In this document: positions 1-10,243 of the stretch, piece by piece | Numbering within the stretch: position 1 is the first letter of the stretch | Layout: each line of letters starts with the position of its first letter | Assembly: GCA_928212115.1 (NCBI GenBank) | Contig: CAKMRJ010005634.1 | Location: forward strand, 183,470,394-183,534,393 | Source: Lactuca virosa | Lineage: Eukaryota > Streptophyta > Magnoliopsida > Asterales > Asteraceae | Direction: 5' to 3' | Length of the DNA: 64,000 nt | Made by a program: the position numbers and the translations under genes | Notes under the pieces: generated by a model | The model's database searches: none | What the model saw: the letters and a program-made list of their open reading frames with translations, nothing else | Told to the model about the DNA's origin: nothing

Positions 1-3
1 TTT

Positions 4-757
4 TGGTTGGATTAATGTCTAAGTCCATAACTATATTTGGTACGTACTTGACCCGACCCGGCATGGTCCATTTGGGTTGCACTTCACCGGTACAATTTAT
101 ATGGATAGTCTTTTGAGAATAGTATATTTATGATTTATATTAATATATTATAAGTTCTAATATATTAATATGGAATCATATTATTTAATTAGTATTGATC
201 AAGAATTAATTTAGAATTAATTAAGTGATCAAAAAGAACTAATTAAATATGGACTCTTATATATATGGAATGGGCCAAGTTCATTTAGGTTGGGCTAAGC
301 TTTCATGGATGGTCGATGGAGCTTTTAAACCCATGGATCCTATGTAAATGAAAGGTCATGGGTATTAGGGTTTACATGGATGTAACCCTAATCCTCCATA
401 ATATATAAAGGGGTCCTTGGCTCACAAAATCGGCACAAGTGTGTGAAAGTAAGAGTGGGCCGATTTTAGTGTGCATAAATATTCTCTCAAGTTCTTCCAA
501 GGTGTTTTGGTGATTTGTGATTCCATTTGAGGCTTCCACACTATTGGGGCTAAGCTCTTAAAGCTTGAAGACATCAAGCTACATCAAAAGGTATGTCATC
601 TAACTAGAACTTTGTAGTATAGGTGCTTCATAATATGCTAGTTAGGATGAAACCTTGGAATAGTTAATATTTGCATGTATAATAGAGAAAACATAGATCC
701 AAGGTTTATAGGGTTGCATGTACACCATAGGAGTGTTAGAATGCTCAAAACCCAACA
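4..757 (+). repeat. C1a 5' LTR
   Basis: About 754 bp, closely matching 6902-7653. It ends in CCCAACA, two bases before the PBS. The expected TGTTGGATTAATG start is slightly altered here (TGGTTGG), so the first base is approximate. It contains an inverted telobox palindrome and a TATA box. Confidence 0.9.
364..410 (+). promoter_or_regulatory. C1a LTR promoter: inverted telobox and TATA box
   Basis: ATTAGGGTTTACAT and ATGTAACCCTAAT form a near-perfect inverted repeat at 364-392 around a GG centre. The left arm contains the plant telobox on the minus strand (TTAGGGTTT). TATATAAAG follows at 402-410. The same block recurs at 7257-7306, 37467-37518 (one arm mutated), around 42297-42345 and in both C2 LTRs. 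Promoter function is inferred from position and motif. Confidence 0.7.
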
Positions 758-758
758 G

Positions 759-770
759 TGGTATCAGAGC
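759..770 (+). other. C1a primer binding site (tRNA-iMet)
   Basis: TGGTATCAGAGC, the usual plant copia PBS complementary to the initiator tRNA-Met 3' end, starts one base after the LTR. Confidence 0.95.
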
Positions 771-2094
771 CTGGTTTGTTTTCTGTTATATTGATGCAAA
801 TGTTTTATTTTCAAGTTGAAAAAAAAGGAAAAAAAACATGAAGTTTGTCAAATTTTAAGATAATTACTTGTTTTGTGAAAAAGGAATTATTTGTAAAATT
901 TGAATCATTTGTTATATGAGTTGAATTAGGTCAAATTTAGTAAAAGATAAAATGATATGATTATTTTATTAGTTTTAAAAGTTTGATCTAAATGTTTTAA
1001 GGAGTTACATATTTTGTCATAAAATTTTGGAGCTCAAAAGTTTTTTTTAAAGTTGTGATCTTAAGGGTTTTTGAAACTTCCATAAGTTATGGATATGAAA
1101 GTTTTTTTAAAAAAATAATTTGATTCAAAATTTTTATGGAGTTACAAAATTTGGTGTTAATGTTTTAAAGAATTTCATAACTTGTTCTTAAGTTATGGAA
1201 CATGGAAAGTTTCATCATAAAACACCATTAATTCCATAAGTTATGGAATCCAAAGGTTTTCAAGAATTACAAAACTTGCCCTCAAGTTTTGGAATTTGAG
1301 AAAAGTTTTTTATGAAAAAAGAATTAAATTCTAAAACTCTTGGGTTCATAACTTAAACAATTAATTAATGGTTTTAATTTTGAGTTTAATAATTGGAATT
1401 ATGATGTTTTGTTGAATAGTTCAAATTAACTCTTATGGACTTTATTAATAGTTAATTAAGCGTTTAATTAAAAGAGTATTATTAAATCCATAAATATATG
1501 GTTTGAGTTTAATTAAATTAAAAGTCTAGTTTAATTAATAGATTAAACCACCAAGTATTTTAAATGTCTAAATACACCCTTATACTATTATAATATTAAA
1601 AGTTTAATATATATATGTATAAGAGCAAGTCGTCTTACCATTAGTAGGCCTCATTCACGAAGCCGGTCTATAAGGGGGGTATAAGGTTGTTGCCTATAAA
1701 ATGGCAGCTTAATGGGTGTCCACTCTCACCCACCGCTTCCTTGACTGGTGGAGGGTCGTTAGCCGAACAGGTAGGACAAGGACTATAATTCTCCCTTCAT
1801 TAAAAGTATTAATGATAAATACTAAGTAACTAAACCTTTTATTAATTCCAATCTTAGTTACTTAGGAAAATGTGAATAAGGTGCTAATCCATGAAATTAC
1901 ACTTTGCACTTTGTTTAAGCTGTTAGTGGAGCGTGTGTGGTTAACCGGCACACTAACCTGGACTTAACAAGGTAGGCAAAGGGTAACTTAATGTTTATCA
2001 TAATATCGTTGGAGCGTGTGTGGTTAACCGGCACATCGATTGAGGGGTAAATATTAAGGGTACCAAGTATATTTGCATGGTTACTTCACACCTT

Positions 2095-2127
2095 GTTTTG
2101 TGATCCTCGGCATCCCAGTCACAAAAC
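2095..2127 (+). other. Hairpin H1 with CGGCATCCC loop
   Basis: A perfect 9-bp stem (GTTTTGTGA with TCACAAAAC) closes a 15-base loop containing CGGCATCCC. The C2 equivalent is at 18973-19005. Confidence 0.75.
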
Positions 2128-2274
2128 CTGAAGGGCACACTCGAGATTGAAACATGCCATTGAAAAGTTCAATGAATCTCAAAAGATCTAGGAGTTTCAA
2201 ATCCAAGTAAAAACCTAATTAAATTATTTCGTTTTTTCATGGTGGAAATTGGTGAATCGTCATTTACCTACCTT

Positions 2275-2330
2275 CAAACTATTTTATAACTCGGACTACG
2301 ACATCCCTCTTCCAGTTATAAAATAGTTTG
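2275..2330 (+). other. Hairpin H2 with CGACATCCC loop
   Basis: A perfect 17-bp stem, CAAACTATTTTATAACT pairing with AGTTATAAAATAGTTTG, closes a 22-base loop containing ACTACGACATCCC. The C2 equivalent at 19156-19209 has different arms that still pair. Confidence 0.8.
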
Positions 2331-2410
2331 TTGGGTCCTAGCCTTAATATATCATATTGGGTGTTATATTAAGGACTTAAATCAACTTTACATGAATTTC
2401 TCCCATTGTT

Positions 2411-3250
2411 GATGTCTGGTTTAGACAACAATGATCTTCCCAAACCAAGCTTTCCTAATGAATATGACTTCCCGAGTTTGGCTCATGGAAGTCATACTTC
2501 TCTTCCTCCACCTCCTCCAATTATTCTCCCTAACCCACAAGTTCAAGGTCACTCAAGCCCTAATGGCAAGCAAGGTCTATGTGTGATCACATCTTAGAGA
2601 TGAAGTCACATATTGACAAGCCGGGAGAGTTGGGTGTCAAAGTCTTGAGAAAGTTGGATGTTCAATCACTTTCTAAGTCACATAGTGAGTTCCTTTGGGA
2701 CTACTATGAACAGACTATGACATGAACCTTAATGATCATATCTATTTGCTTGGTGCTGCTGAATCAGCAATGATTTGGAACGATAGTAAAGAAAATTTGA
2801 TTAGAAGATCAACTTCCCAAAAACTTTATGGACAGTGACAATGGTGACACTGGAAATCCAGAAAAAGCATTCTCTTCCCAATGGAAAGGGATTGGCCATA
2901 GTCAACCCGGTTGACCAAATGGTAAAGAGAAAGGCTAAGTCTGAGATAGTCCCATTACCAAAGGGTCCATATGTTTATTTTGCCAAAGGAAGGGGCGTTG
3001 ATTGCAAAGCTGCCAAATTTACCTAAGGATGTTAAAGTCAATAAGTTTGACTCTACATCAGGTAGAGCCCATTATCTAACTCTGTTAAGTTCTATTCTGA
3101 GATCCTCATTACATGATGTGACTGGGTCACATGTTGATGTTTTAAGAATCAAAGAATAGAGAGAAATCTTAAAGGAAGTATATGCTGATTCTGATCGCGA
3201 AGGTGGATTTCGATCGCATCAGAATTTTGAGCAGTTGCTTAAGAAGTTAT
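2411..3250 (+). pseudogene. C1a gag-protease remnant
   Basis: Begins ATGTCTGGT, in the same place as C2 gag. The first frame (to 2597) has a proline-rich tract LPPPPPIILPNPQ. Further on there is copia Gag-like sequence (LGAAESAMIWNDSKENLIRR). The zinc-knuckle region no longer has its cysteines, and a protease-like stretch (DVTGSHVDVL) lacks an intact DTG. Stops and frameshifts occur throughout. Assignment rests on remembered copia Gag patterns and alignment with C2 order. No functional protein is expected. Confidence 0.6.
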
Positions 3251-3274
3251 GATATATTGCTAAGGAATAGATAA

Positions 3275-3394
3275 CAACAATTTTCCATGTGGATTGTAAG
3301 GATAAGTTTTTCCGCAAAGTTTTAAAATAAAAGAAAATTGTTTAATTTTATTTATTTGAAGTATCCTTACAATGGCATTTGTGGAAAATTGTTG
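3275..3394 (+). repeat. 120-bp inverted repeat in C1a
   Basis: The 30-base left arm (3275-3304, starting CAACAATTTTCCA) is complementary to 3362-3394 with a few internal mismatches, around an AT-rich loop. It is repeated in C1b at 38502-38621. It could be a miniature insertion or a structured RNA domain. No target duplication was recognised. Confidence 0.65.
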
Positions 3395-4652
3395 CTTATA
3401 TGATTCCACTGACAGCAATATTGGAAAATGGATTTGATTCTTTCATTTGTGGTAGTGTCTAAATTTACCAAATCAGGAAAGTTCCTCTCACCCAAGTTTC
3501 AATTGGACCGAAACTTGGAATCATGCAAGTTGAATAGTATGATGAATGAGAACTTTCAAGCATTGGAAAATCAAGACTAATTACTTGTTCACATGGATGT
3601 GTGAGTCAAGTGAAGGACTAAAGGGATCGAGTACACATTCTTGTGCACTGGTCATGTCCACCACAAAGCTCGTTAAGACTATTTGATTTACTAAAGTTTA
3701 GTAAATATGGTTATACTTACAAGTTTAAGTATAATTCTGAAACATTGGAAAAGTCTCAATGTATGGCAGAACGAATGGGAAGAATCAAATTAGGCAGAAA
3801 GATAAAAGTTTCTCAAATCTGAAAAGATGGGAGAGTACTTTAGTATCATGTTTGTGATCATCTTAATGATTTAGAAATCATATCACAATTAGTCCTCTAA
3901 AGGTCATCTTAGTGCATTCTTATGACTAAGAAGAGGAGTCATGAATTGTTGAAATGGTTAGATCAGGAAGATGAGTCATACTTCGTTCCAAAACAATTCT
4001 TAGAGTCATACTCCAAGATTGTAACTTGAGTGACATATCTTAAAGAAAGGTTTAAAACACTTGTCAAATGTAAGAGTAAAAGTGTCCTACTCTTGTACAT
4101 TTGAAATTGGTAAGTTGTGATGTTTTGGATAAAACAAAGACCAACTAAGGCCAATTGTGTGAAGTGTTTGTCTTGATAAAGAATCCGCACTATCTCTTGA
4201 ATATTTGGCAAGATAGTCTTATATGTCAAGAGGATAGTGGGAGTCTTAAGATCCTAAAAAGAATTTCAAGAACTAATCAAGAATAAAACCTGAGGTTCTT
4301 CACTAGCACACGACTTGAGGTTTATAACCTATCGTGTTGACATATTCTGTGCCCATTCCAGTTAAATTTGGCTTTGCATAGGAGTTCGAAAGTTCTCAAT
4401 TGGTTGCATAACAACTTGGAAGCAATGGCAGGCCCTGTACTGCCAGGTGGCAAGAAGTTAAGATTGCATAAGTTCAGTCCATATGAGTTTGGATTTGTCA
4501 TTATCCTTGTCTTGTGACTATGGTTTTGACGATTCACATGGATAAGAACACATACACCATAAAATCTAAGGGTCATAAGGTTTCTCTCCGATTCATGAAA
4601 ATGATGGTGAGGAAACACTTCCACCAAGTAGATTTGAAGCAGATGGCAAAAG

Positions 4653-4713
4653 GTCTAAACAATTGAGACTATGATTACGGCATCCCTTTTCATAGTTCTG
4701 AAATTGTTTAGAC
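4653..4713 (+). other. Hairpin H3 with ACGGCATCCC loop
   Basis: Outer stem GTCTAAACAATT/AATTGTTTAGAC (12 bp) and inner stem ACTATGA/TCATAGT (7 bp) close a 15-base loop TTACGGCATCCCTTT. In C1b (39883-39943) one inner-stem base changes and still pairs as a G-T wobble. Confidence 0.8.
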
Positions 4714-5076
4714 ACACATGCATGCTATCTAAGGAAAGGTGTATGATTTTGATAAAGTTTTATCAAAGCATCCGTATCAGAAATCTGAACTTTGGTAAGA
4801 AAGTCAATAAAGTATTGATTTCTAGAAGTCCAGCTGATTTCTGAGTACATGTCAAAGCTAGTGGGAGCATAAGTGTTATGCTAATAATCATCATGTTAGT
4901 GGGAGCATGATAATTATTGTTAGTTTTGCAAGTTAGCAATGTTAATTATAGAAAACAAAAGTTTCAATTCGTGAGCTGCAGGGATTGAAAAAGTTGTTTT
5001 GCTATAATTAAGGGAGAGGATATACTTCATTTCAGTTCTAAAGGCTTAGATTGAGACCTTAATCATCTTTAGTCAA

Positions 5077-5078
<2 letters not shown>

Positions 5079-5147
<69 letters not shown>
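5079..5147. repeat. (AT)n microsatellite
   Basis: About 69 bases of AT dinucleotides with one phase break. Absent at the matching place in C1b (about 40310), so it expanded in C1a or collapsed in C1b. Confidence 0.95.
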
Positions 5148-5150
<3 letters not shown>

Positions 5151-5199
5151 TTTCATGTTGGATTGGTTCAACTTAAGGAAATTCTATATATTGCGTTCT

Positions 5200-5246
5200 C
5201 AAAATTCGATTATGATTACGGCATCCCTTTTCATAGTCAAATTTTG
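5200..5246 (+). other. Hairpin H4 with ACGGCATCCC loop
   Basis: CAAAATT/AATTTTG and GATTATGA/TCATAGTC (one wobble) close the same 15-base loop as H3. The C1b copy is at 40372-40418. Confidence 0.75.
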
Positions 5247-6110
5247 AAAACATGGAAAATAAAAATATTGTAGCAAAAGACTGGTCTAAAATCATGTCTT
5301 TATGTAAGACATCATGAATCGTGTACCATTTGCTTTGGGTACAGGATCGATTGCATGTGCTATAATATTTGTCATTTCTAAATTTTTCGAAATGCCCAGA
5401 GGCATTAAGAAGGGAAAAGGTCTAGAATTGGATATGACTAAAATGATTAAGCAATTGTCGAGGACAATCTGAGGTTTACCAAAGATTGGTTGCTCAGGGA
5501 CAGTTGGAAGTATAGTGCTAATTTTGGAAGGACCATATTGACATATTCTGAAAAGAGGCATCTCTTATTCAGAAGTGATAGTCAAAATGAGAATATGGAG
5601 TTGTCTCCATAGGTGGAAGTTATCTGTGTAAGATTAGAAAACTTAATGCAAGAAGCATGTCCAAAGCAATGTACTTTGAATATGAGACTTAGTTTCCATG
5701 GAGTTGATCTCCATTGGAATACCTTATAATGACTGTTGACAAGTCTTTGTGACTTTGTACATATTCATTACAGGAGGGTCAGTGCATATAAGTTTAAAAT
5801 CTAAACAGATTTTGATAAATGATAGGAATTTGAAATTCTCACATTTTTCGATAAGGATTTGGGAGTGTGAAATTAGAATCATTGAAATTATGTTCAATTG
5901 GTTTATTTCACAAAGTAAGGATCATAGACAAACATAGAGTGCATACTTGGTGTATGGCAAAGCTATTGTTTAAGAAAAACATAGTGTACATGCTTGGAGC
6001 ATGGGACAACTAGTGTTTTTAATTCAAGTATAAAGTTGATAAAACCGAAACAATGAATAATGAGTAATCAGTATGGTGATAAATAAAAGTGTTTATTTAT
6101 ATTCATAGGG

Positions 6111-6890
6111 TTTGATACCATATTTGATTCATTTATTCTTGTGTTTCACTTTGCATGTTTTGACTTCCAGAATAACTAAGTCGCTCTTCCTGAATGATTA
6201 AGTTATTCAAACCATCCACAGTCGGTCATATGTTGGAAGTAGATATGAATCAAGACTGTCATGGGTTGGTTTGTAGAGGTCCAAGTTGGTGGACAAAGTG
6301 GTGCTACAACACTCATGAGTGCTCATAAGTTCTGAGTATTGGATTCAACCCGCGCTCATTTGAATCACTTCATGGATTTTATCACGAGTGATCATGAGAC
6401 GATAATATCTTATATTCTTCAAACCTAGAGATATGAGTTGTTACTATGAGTTGGTTATACATTGATTGCACGAAAACGCATTTGGTAACTCGATGTTATA
6501 AAACGTGCCTTTGTGTATGATTCAACAAGTAGTAGAACAAGCCATATGAGTCGAAGTTTATCCATTCCTTTTACCTTCGGGATAAAAGCGATATTTGTGG
6601 GCCCCTCGATGATTTAGCGATGACACATGTGAGTGCTTGGCCAAGCCAGGACTGATTTGATTTGTTCAATCAGTCAGTCATCATAAATCGAAAATCGGGA
6701 AACAACAAATGGACAGAGAGAATGATTATAATCCATGTCTCAGTCCATATGATATCTAGAATGGAGGAATATATGATTCCTTATCTAATGGACAAGTCAT
6801 TGACAAGGTCAGAGTTCGACAGCGGCTTTAAGAGCTAGGATTGCCAGTTAGATTTTGAAGTCATACTCAATAATAGTTTTAGACATATCC
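6111..6890 (+). other. C1a 3' UTR conserved with C2
   Basis: Non-coding and clearly homologous to C2 23430-24150. It contains a 12-bp palindrome GCTTGGCCAAGC (6635-6646) and an 8-bp hairpin GACTGATT/AATCAGTC (6650-6675). C2 has different but still self-complementary sequence at both places. A GCACG/CGTGC pairing near 6468-6507 is also kept in C2 by a wobble. Confidence 0.7.
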
Positions 6891-6900
6891 AAGTAGGAGA
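6891..6900 (+). other. C1a polypurine tract
   Basis: AAGTAGGAGA, one base before the 3' LTR. C1b and C2 have AAGTGGGAGA in the same place. Confidence 0.85.
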
Positions 6901-6901
6901 C

Positions 6902-7653
6902 TGTTGGGTTAATGTCTAAGTCCATAACTATATTTGGTATGTACTTGACCCGACCCGGCATGGTCCATTTGGGTTGCACTTCACCGGCACAATTTATATG
7001 GATAGTCTTTTGAGAATAGTATATTTATGATTTATATTAATATATTATAAGTTCTAATATATTAATATGGAATCATATTATTTAATTTGTATTGATCAAA
7101 AATTAATTTAGAATTAATGAAGTGATCAAAAAGAACTAATTAAATATGGACTCTTATATATATGGAATGGGCCAAGTTCATTTAGGTTGGGCTAAGCTTT
7201 CATGGATGGTCCATGGAGCTTTTAACCCATGGATCCTATGTAAATGAAAGGTCATGGGTATTAGGGTTTACATGGATGTAACCCTAATCCTCCATAATAT
7301 ATAAAGGGGTCCTTGGCTCACAAAATTGGCACAAGTGTGTGAAAATAAGAGTGGGCCAATTTTAGTGTGCATACATATTCTCTCAAGTTCTTCCAAAGTG
7401 TTTTGGTGATTTGTGATTCCATTTGAGGCTTCCACACTATTGGGGCTAAGCTCTTAAAGCTTGAAGACATCAAGCTACATCAAAAGGTATGTCATCTAAC
7501 TAGCACTTTGTAGTATAGGTGCTTCATAATATGCTAGTTAGGATGAAACCTTGGAATAGTTAATATTTGCATGTATAATAGAGAAAAAATAGATCCAAGG
7601 TTTATAGGGTTGCATGTACATCATAGGAGTGTTAGAATGCTCAAAACCCAACA
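6902..7653 (+). repeat. C1a 3' LTR
   Basis: 752 bp, TGTTGGGTTAATG to CCCAACA, with telobox palindrome (7257-7285) and TATA box (7298-7306). The next bases, TGTAC, would be the right target duplication; the left one is outside the window. Confidence 0.93.
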
Positions 7654-9027
7654 TGTACCTCCCTGTTTCTCTTTATAGTATGTTCTAGCATCTAGTATGA
7701 ACTGAACCTCTAAACTATACCCCTTATAGTTTACTAGTGTTTTACTTGAACTGTGACTGAAAAGACTCATTTTTCTACTAACTTATGATTATACTTTAAA
7801 AATGGAGTTTTGTTAAACTATAATGTAACATAACTTTAAAAGAGTTTTTGAAATGTTTTGATCACTTATAAAAGACATAAGCAATCTTTTGAAAAATGTT
7901 TTATAACAAACATTTACACAATTATAATTGTGTTCAACTTGTATTAAAAGCATTTAAAACAGTTAAAAGATTCATTATAGGGGTATGAACTCACCTTATG
8001 TGGGTGATTCAAACGAATATGCGCGTAAGGATGAGAAGTTCCATGAATGAAGTACCGAGACACAAACGATTCCTAAATGACATATAATTGCATATATTGG
8101 CATAAATATAGTGTTTAGAAGCAACGAAATGCAAGGAAACACCTTTAGGGACTAGGAAACACTTTGACCAAGTGTTGGAATCACATTTGATTCATCTCAG
8201 GGGAGTGTACGGCCACTTTGAGGAGTGTGAGGCCATGGGAGTACGGCCATGGAGTGTGCCGCCGCACACTCATGGTAACAAGTGCACAAAAGTGTTTTCC
8301 AAGGTCCTATCTTGCATCCCCTAAGTGTTCTTGATCATGTGCTAGCATACAACTTGAGTTTGAGGCCATTAAGCACTAAACAAAGGGGTGTACGGCCACA
8401 TGGGGTGTGTACGGCCGCACACTCCTTGATGATCATGGTTTGGACGTTTTCTAAGGCTCATAACTAGTAAGTAGGAAGTGGTACTTACAATATAGAAGCC
8501 TTTAGGGGTGTTTGGAGCCCAAAAACTTAGTAGGTGTTCTTGGTGTTCTTGGTGAAACTGAAGAAGACTTGAAGATCTACCAAAATGAAGTGATTTCATA
8601 GATGAAATCAATGAACTTTACTAAATAGTGAAAGGGATCAACAAATCAAGGGAAGAACACTTACAATCTTGAAGATCTAGGATGAAAAATCGGATGATAT
8701 TTGAGAGAGAATGAGTTCTTAGCTTGGGAGGGTGAAAAGAGCTAAATGAAGGCTAAGACTTTCCTTTATAGGGGAGAGCGTGCTTCCAGGAGGGGGTGTG
8801 CGGCCGCTCACCCAAGTGTACGGCCGTACACTCCTCATGTTGGAGTGTTTGGCCAATTTGGGAAGTGGTGAACTTATGGAACACAATTCTGACCCTAACT
8901 TTGAAGATACTAGGCTTAGAACACTCAATTTGACTCTAAACAATGCTAGAAGGTAGAAGAAACGAGTCTGACACTCAGTTAAGTTGAATGGCTTAATTGA
9001 CAAGGAAAAAATTTTCGGGTTGTCACA
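7654..9027 (-). repeat. G1 3' LTR remnant
   Basis: U3-side part of a long LTR ending in CGGGTTGTCACA on the plus strand, next to the PPT. It matches 48420-49789. The rest lies on the far side of C1a, outside the window. It contains CG-rich 'acggcc' clusters at 8208-8275, 8388-8425 and 8796-8831. Confidence 0.85.
8759..8831 (-). promoter_or_regulatory. G1 LTR TATA box and CG palindromes
   Basis: 'tcctttatagggg' (8762-8774) reads as a TATA box on the minus strand. Just upstream in transcription sense are GTGTGCGGCCGCTCAC (8796-8811) and GTGTACGGCCGTACAC (8816-8831), two near-perfect 16-bp palindromes spaced 20 bp start to start. Confidence 0.6.
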
Positions 9028-9042
9028 TCATCCCCCCGTTAG
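9028..9042 (-). other. G1 polypurine tract
   Basis: 'tcatccccccgttag' on the plus strand gives a purine-rich CTAACGGGGGGATGA directly before the LTR start on the minus strand. G3 has the same arrangement at 57990. Confidence 0.85.
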
Positions 9043-10243
9043 ATGGAATTTCGTCCCGAAATTAGCTTTCTTAGCACTACTACAGGGGTTGTGTTCCTCT
9101 GATTGGCAGAATACCCACTCGTAGACCTGGCAATCTTGCCCAATGCCCATGATAGGATTCATACTTGGTCCATCTATCATTACCTCGTGTATACAAGTCG
9201 TATATAATTAGGATTAGTAAGACGTTCGGATGTGCGAATCTGTCCCAGGTCCATAACCAAACAAGGAACAGGAGATAGGGTGGAAGCACACATACTAGAT
9301 CTGTATAATCATAATCATATACCACCCTCGCGTATACACTGAATAGTGATAGGTGGGATGTATTCGTCCTTAGCCTCTGTGCTTGAACTTGGTCTGCTGG
9401 ACGAGTGGTATCTCGGAAAGGTCTACGGAACATACGGCGGCAAGGCTTCGGAGGATAAAGTACTCTTCGCACGAGTACTTCGGGGTTTAGAATCCAAAGG
9501 ACAATACTGAGGTCTAGGTCGGACTGTCGTTACCAATGACGACGGCTTCGCGAATTTAACAGTCGAGGCGATAGGAACATATGAACTTAGTATGGTGAGG
9601 ACCACGCCAACTCATGACGAATGATAGTAACGGACTCTTTACTAAACAAAAATTTGGCCGATTTGAAAGAAACGTCTATTATACGATGATGTACTTCCCT
9701 AGTGTGCTCGAAAATGTACTCTTTGTAGATGTTCTAGTGTTTTCTGTTTTCCCCTTGATGTTAACACTCCTACGTATCGTACCGCGATGAGCGAGTACAT
9801 ACTTTATACCACGATCCTCCTTGGTACCACTACGATCGCCTGGAATACACAAGTTATGAATAATTAAGATGAATTAGACGGTCGACTGAGTAACTCTGCC
9901 TCAAATCCACAACCAAACAAGGAACAGGAATTAAGGCGGAATCACTCACTCTATGTCTGCAAAATCTTAGCTATGCACAACCCTGATGTACATACTAATC
10001 CATCATAGCTTCTCTGAACGGATCTTTTAGTCCTCTTGAATACTGTGACTTGTTTCTATAAGTGAGTTTTTATAATTACTTTTAAGTGTTTACCCCAGAT
10101 TTTAATCTTATATAATTATAAATTAATTTTTAAAGTAATTACCATTTCGAAAACGTACCGTTGCTCGCTGGCGACTCCGGGGTTGATTCTCCTGTGATGA
10201 TCATCAGAATCCGTCCATCCGCTCCTGAGTTCTTTGTTATGGT
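9043..10243 (-). other. G1 pol-less interior with two structured modules
   Basis: No pol domain is recognisable. Two copies of the roughly 180-bp AACCAAACAAGGAACAGG module lie at about 9189-9345 and 9849-10030. The first has complementary ends, GTGTATAC with GTATACAC. Small frames here are shadows of the module. Confidence 0.65.

Larger units (their letters stand above)
771..2410 (+). other. C1a 5' leader with conserved stem-loops
   Basis: Non-coding. The first 800 bases are AT-rich with repeated short words about 'cataagttatgga'. A block at about 1625-1785 is nearly identical to 18505-18662 in C2 and contains small hairpins such as TATAAGG/CCTATA and GGGTG/CACCC. It is followed by two copies of GCGTGTGTGGTTAACCGGCA (about 1931 and 2014), each inside flanking complementary bases, and then by the hairpins at 2095 and 2275. 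The same order occurs in C2 ahead of gag. It is a plausible RNA packaging or dimerisation region (inference). Confidence 0.7.
3251..6110 (+). pseudogene. C1a strongly decayed pol region, hairpin-rich
   Basis: No frame longer than about 100 codons. Traces of copia pol remain: 'gaagcaatggcaggccc' (4420s) matches the C2 segment encoding EAMAGP, and 'gtcaaagctagtgggagcat' (4853) matches the RT segment encoding VKASGS before the YVDD motif. Two CGGCATCCC hairpins and many other short stem-loops lie here. The same decay is present in C1b. Confidence 0.6.
1..7653 (+). mobile_element. C1a: non-autonomous Ty1/copia element
   Basis: Nearly complete LTR element on the plus strand: LTR, tRNA-iMet type PBS, a long leader, about 4 kb of decayed gag-pol, PPT and LTR. 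The left end lies at the window edge, so its target duplication cannot be checked. The right end abuts gypsy LTR sequence, so C1a inserted into the G1 LTR. A second copy (C1b) has the same decayed interior, so the family was amplified after losing its coding capacity. LTR, leader and 3' UTR are related to C2, the likely autonomous partner (inference). Confidence 0.9.

Noticed and set aside
9080..9605. 130-aa and 60-aa frames
   Set aside because: Lie over a structured module in G1 and have no recognisable domain.
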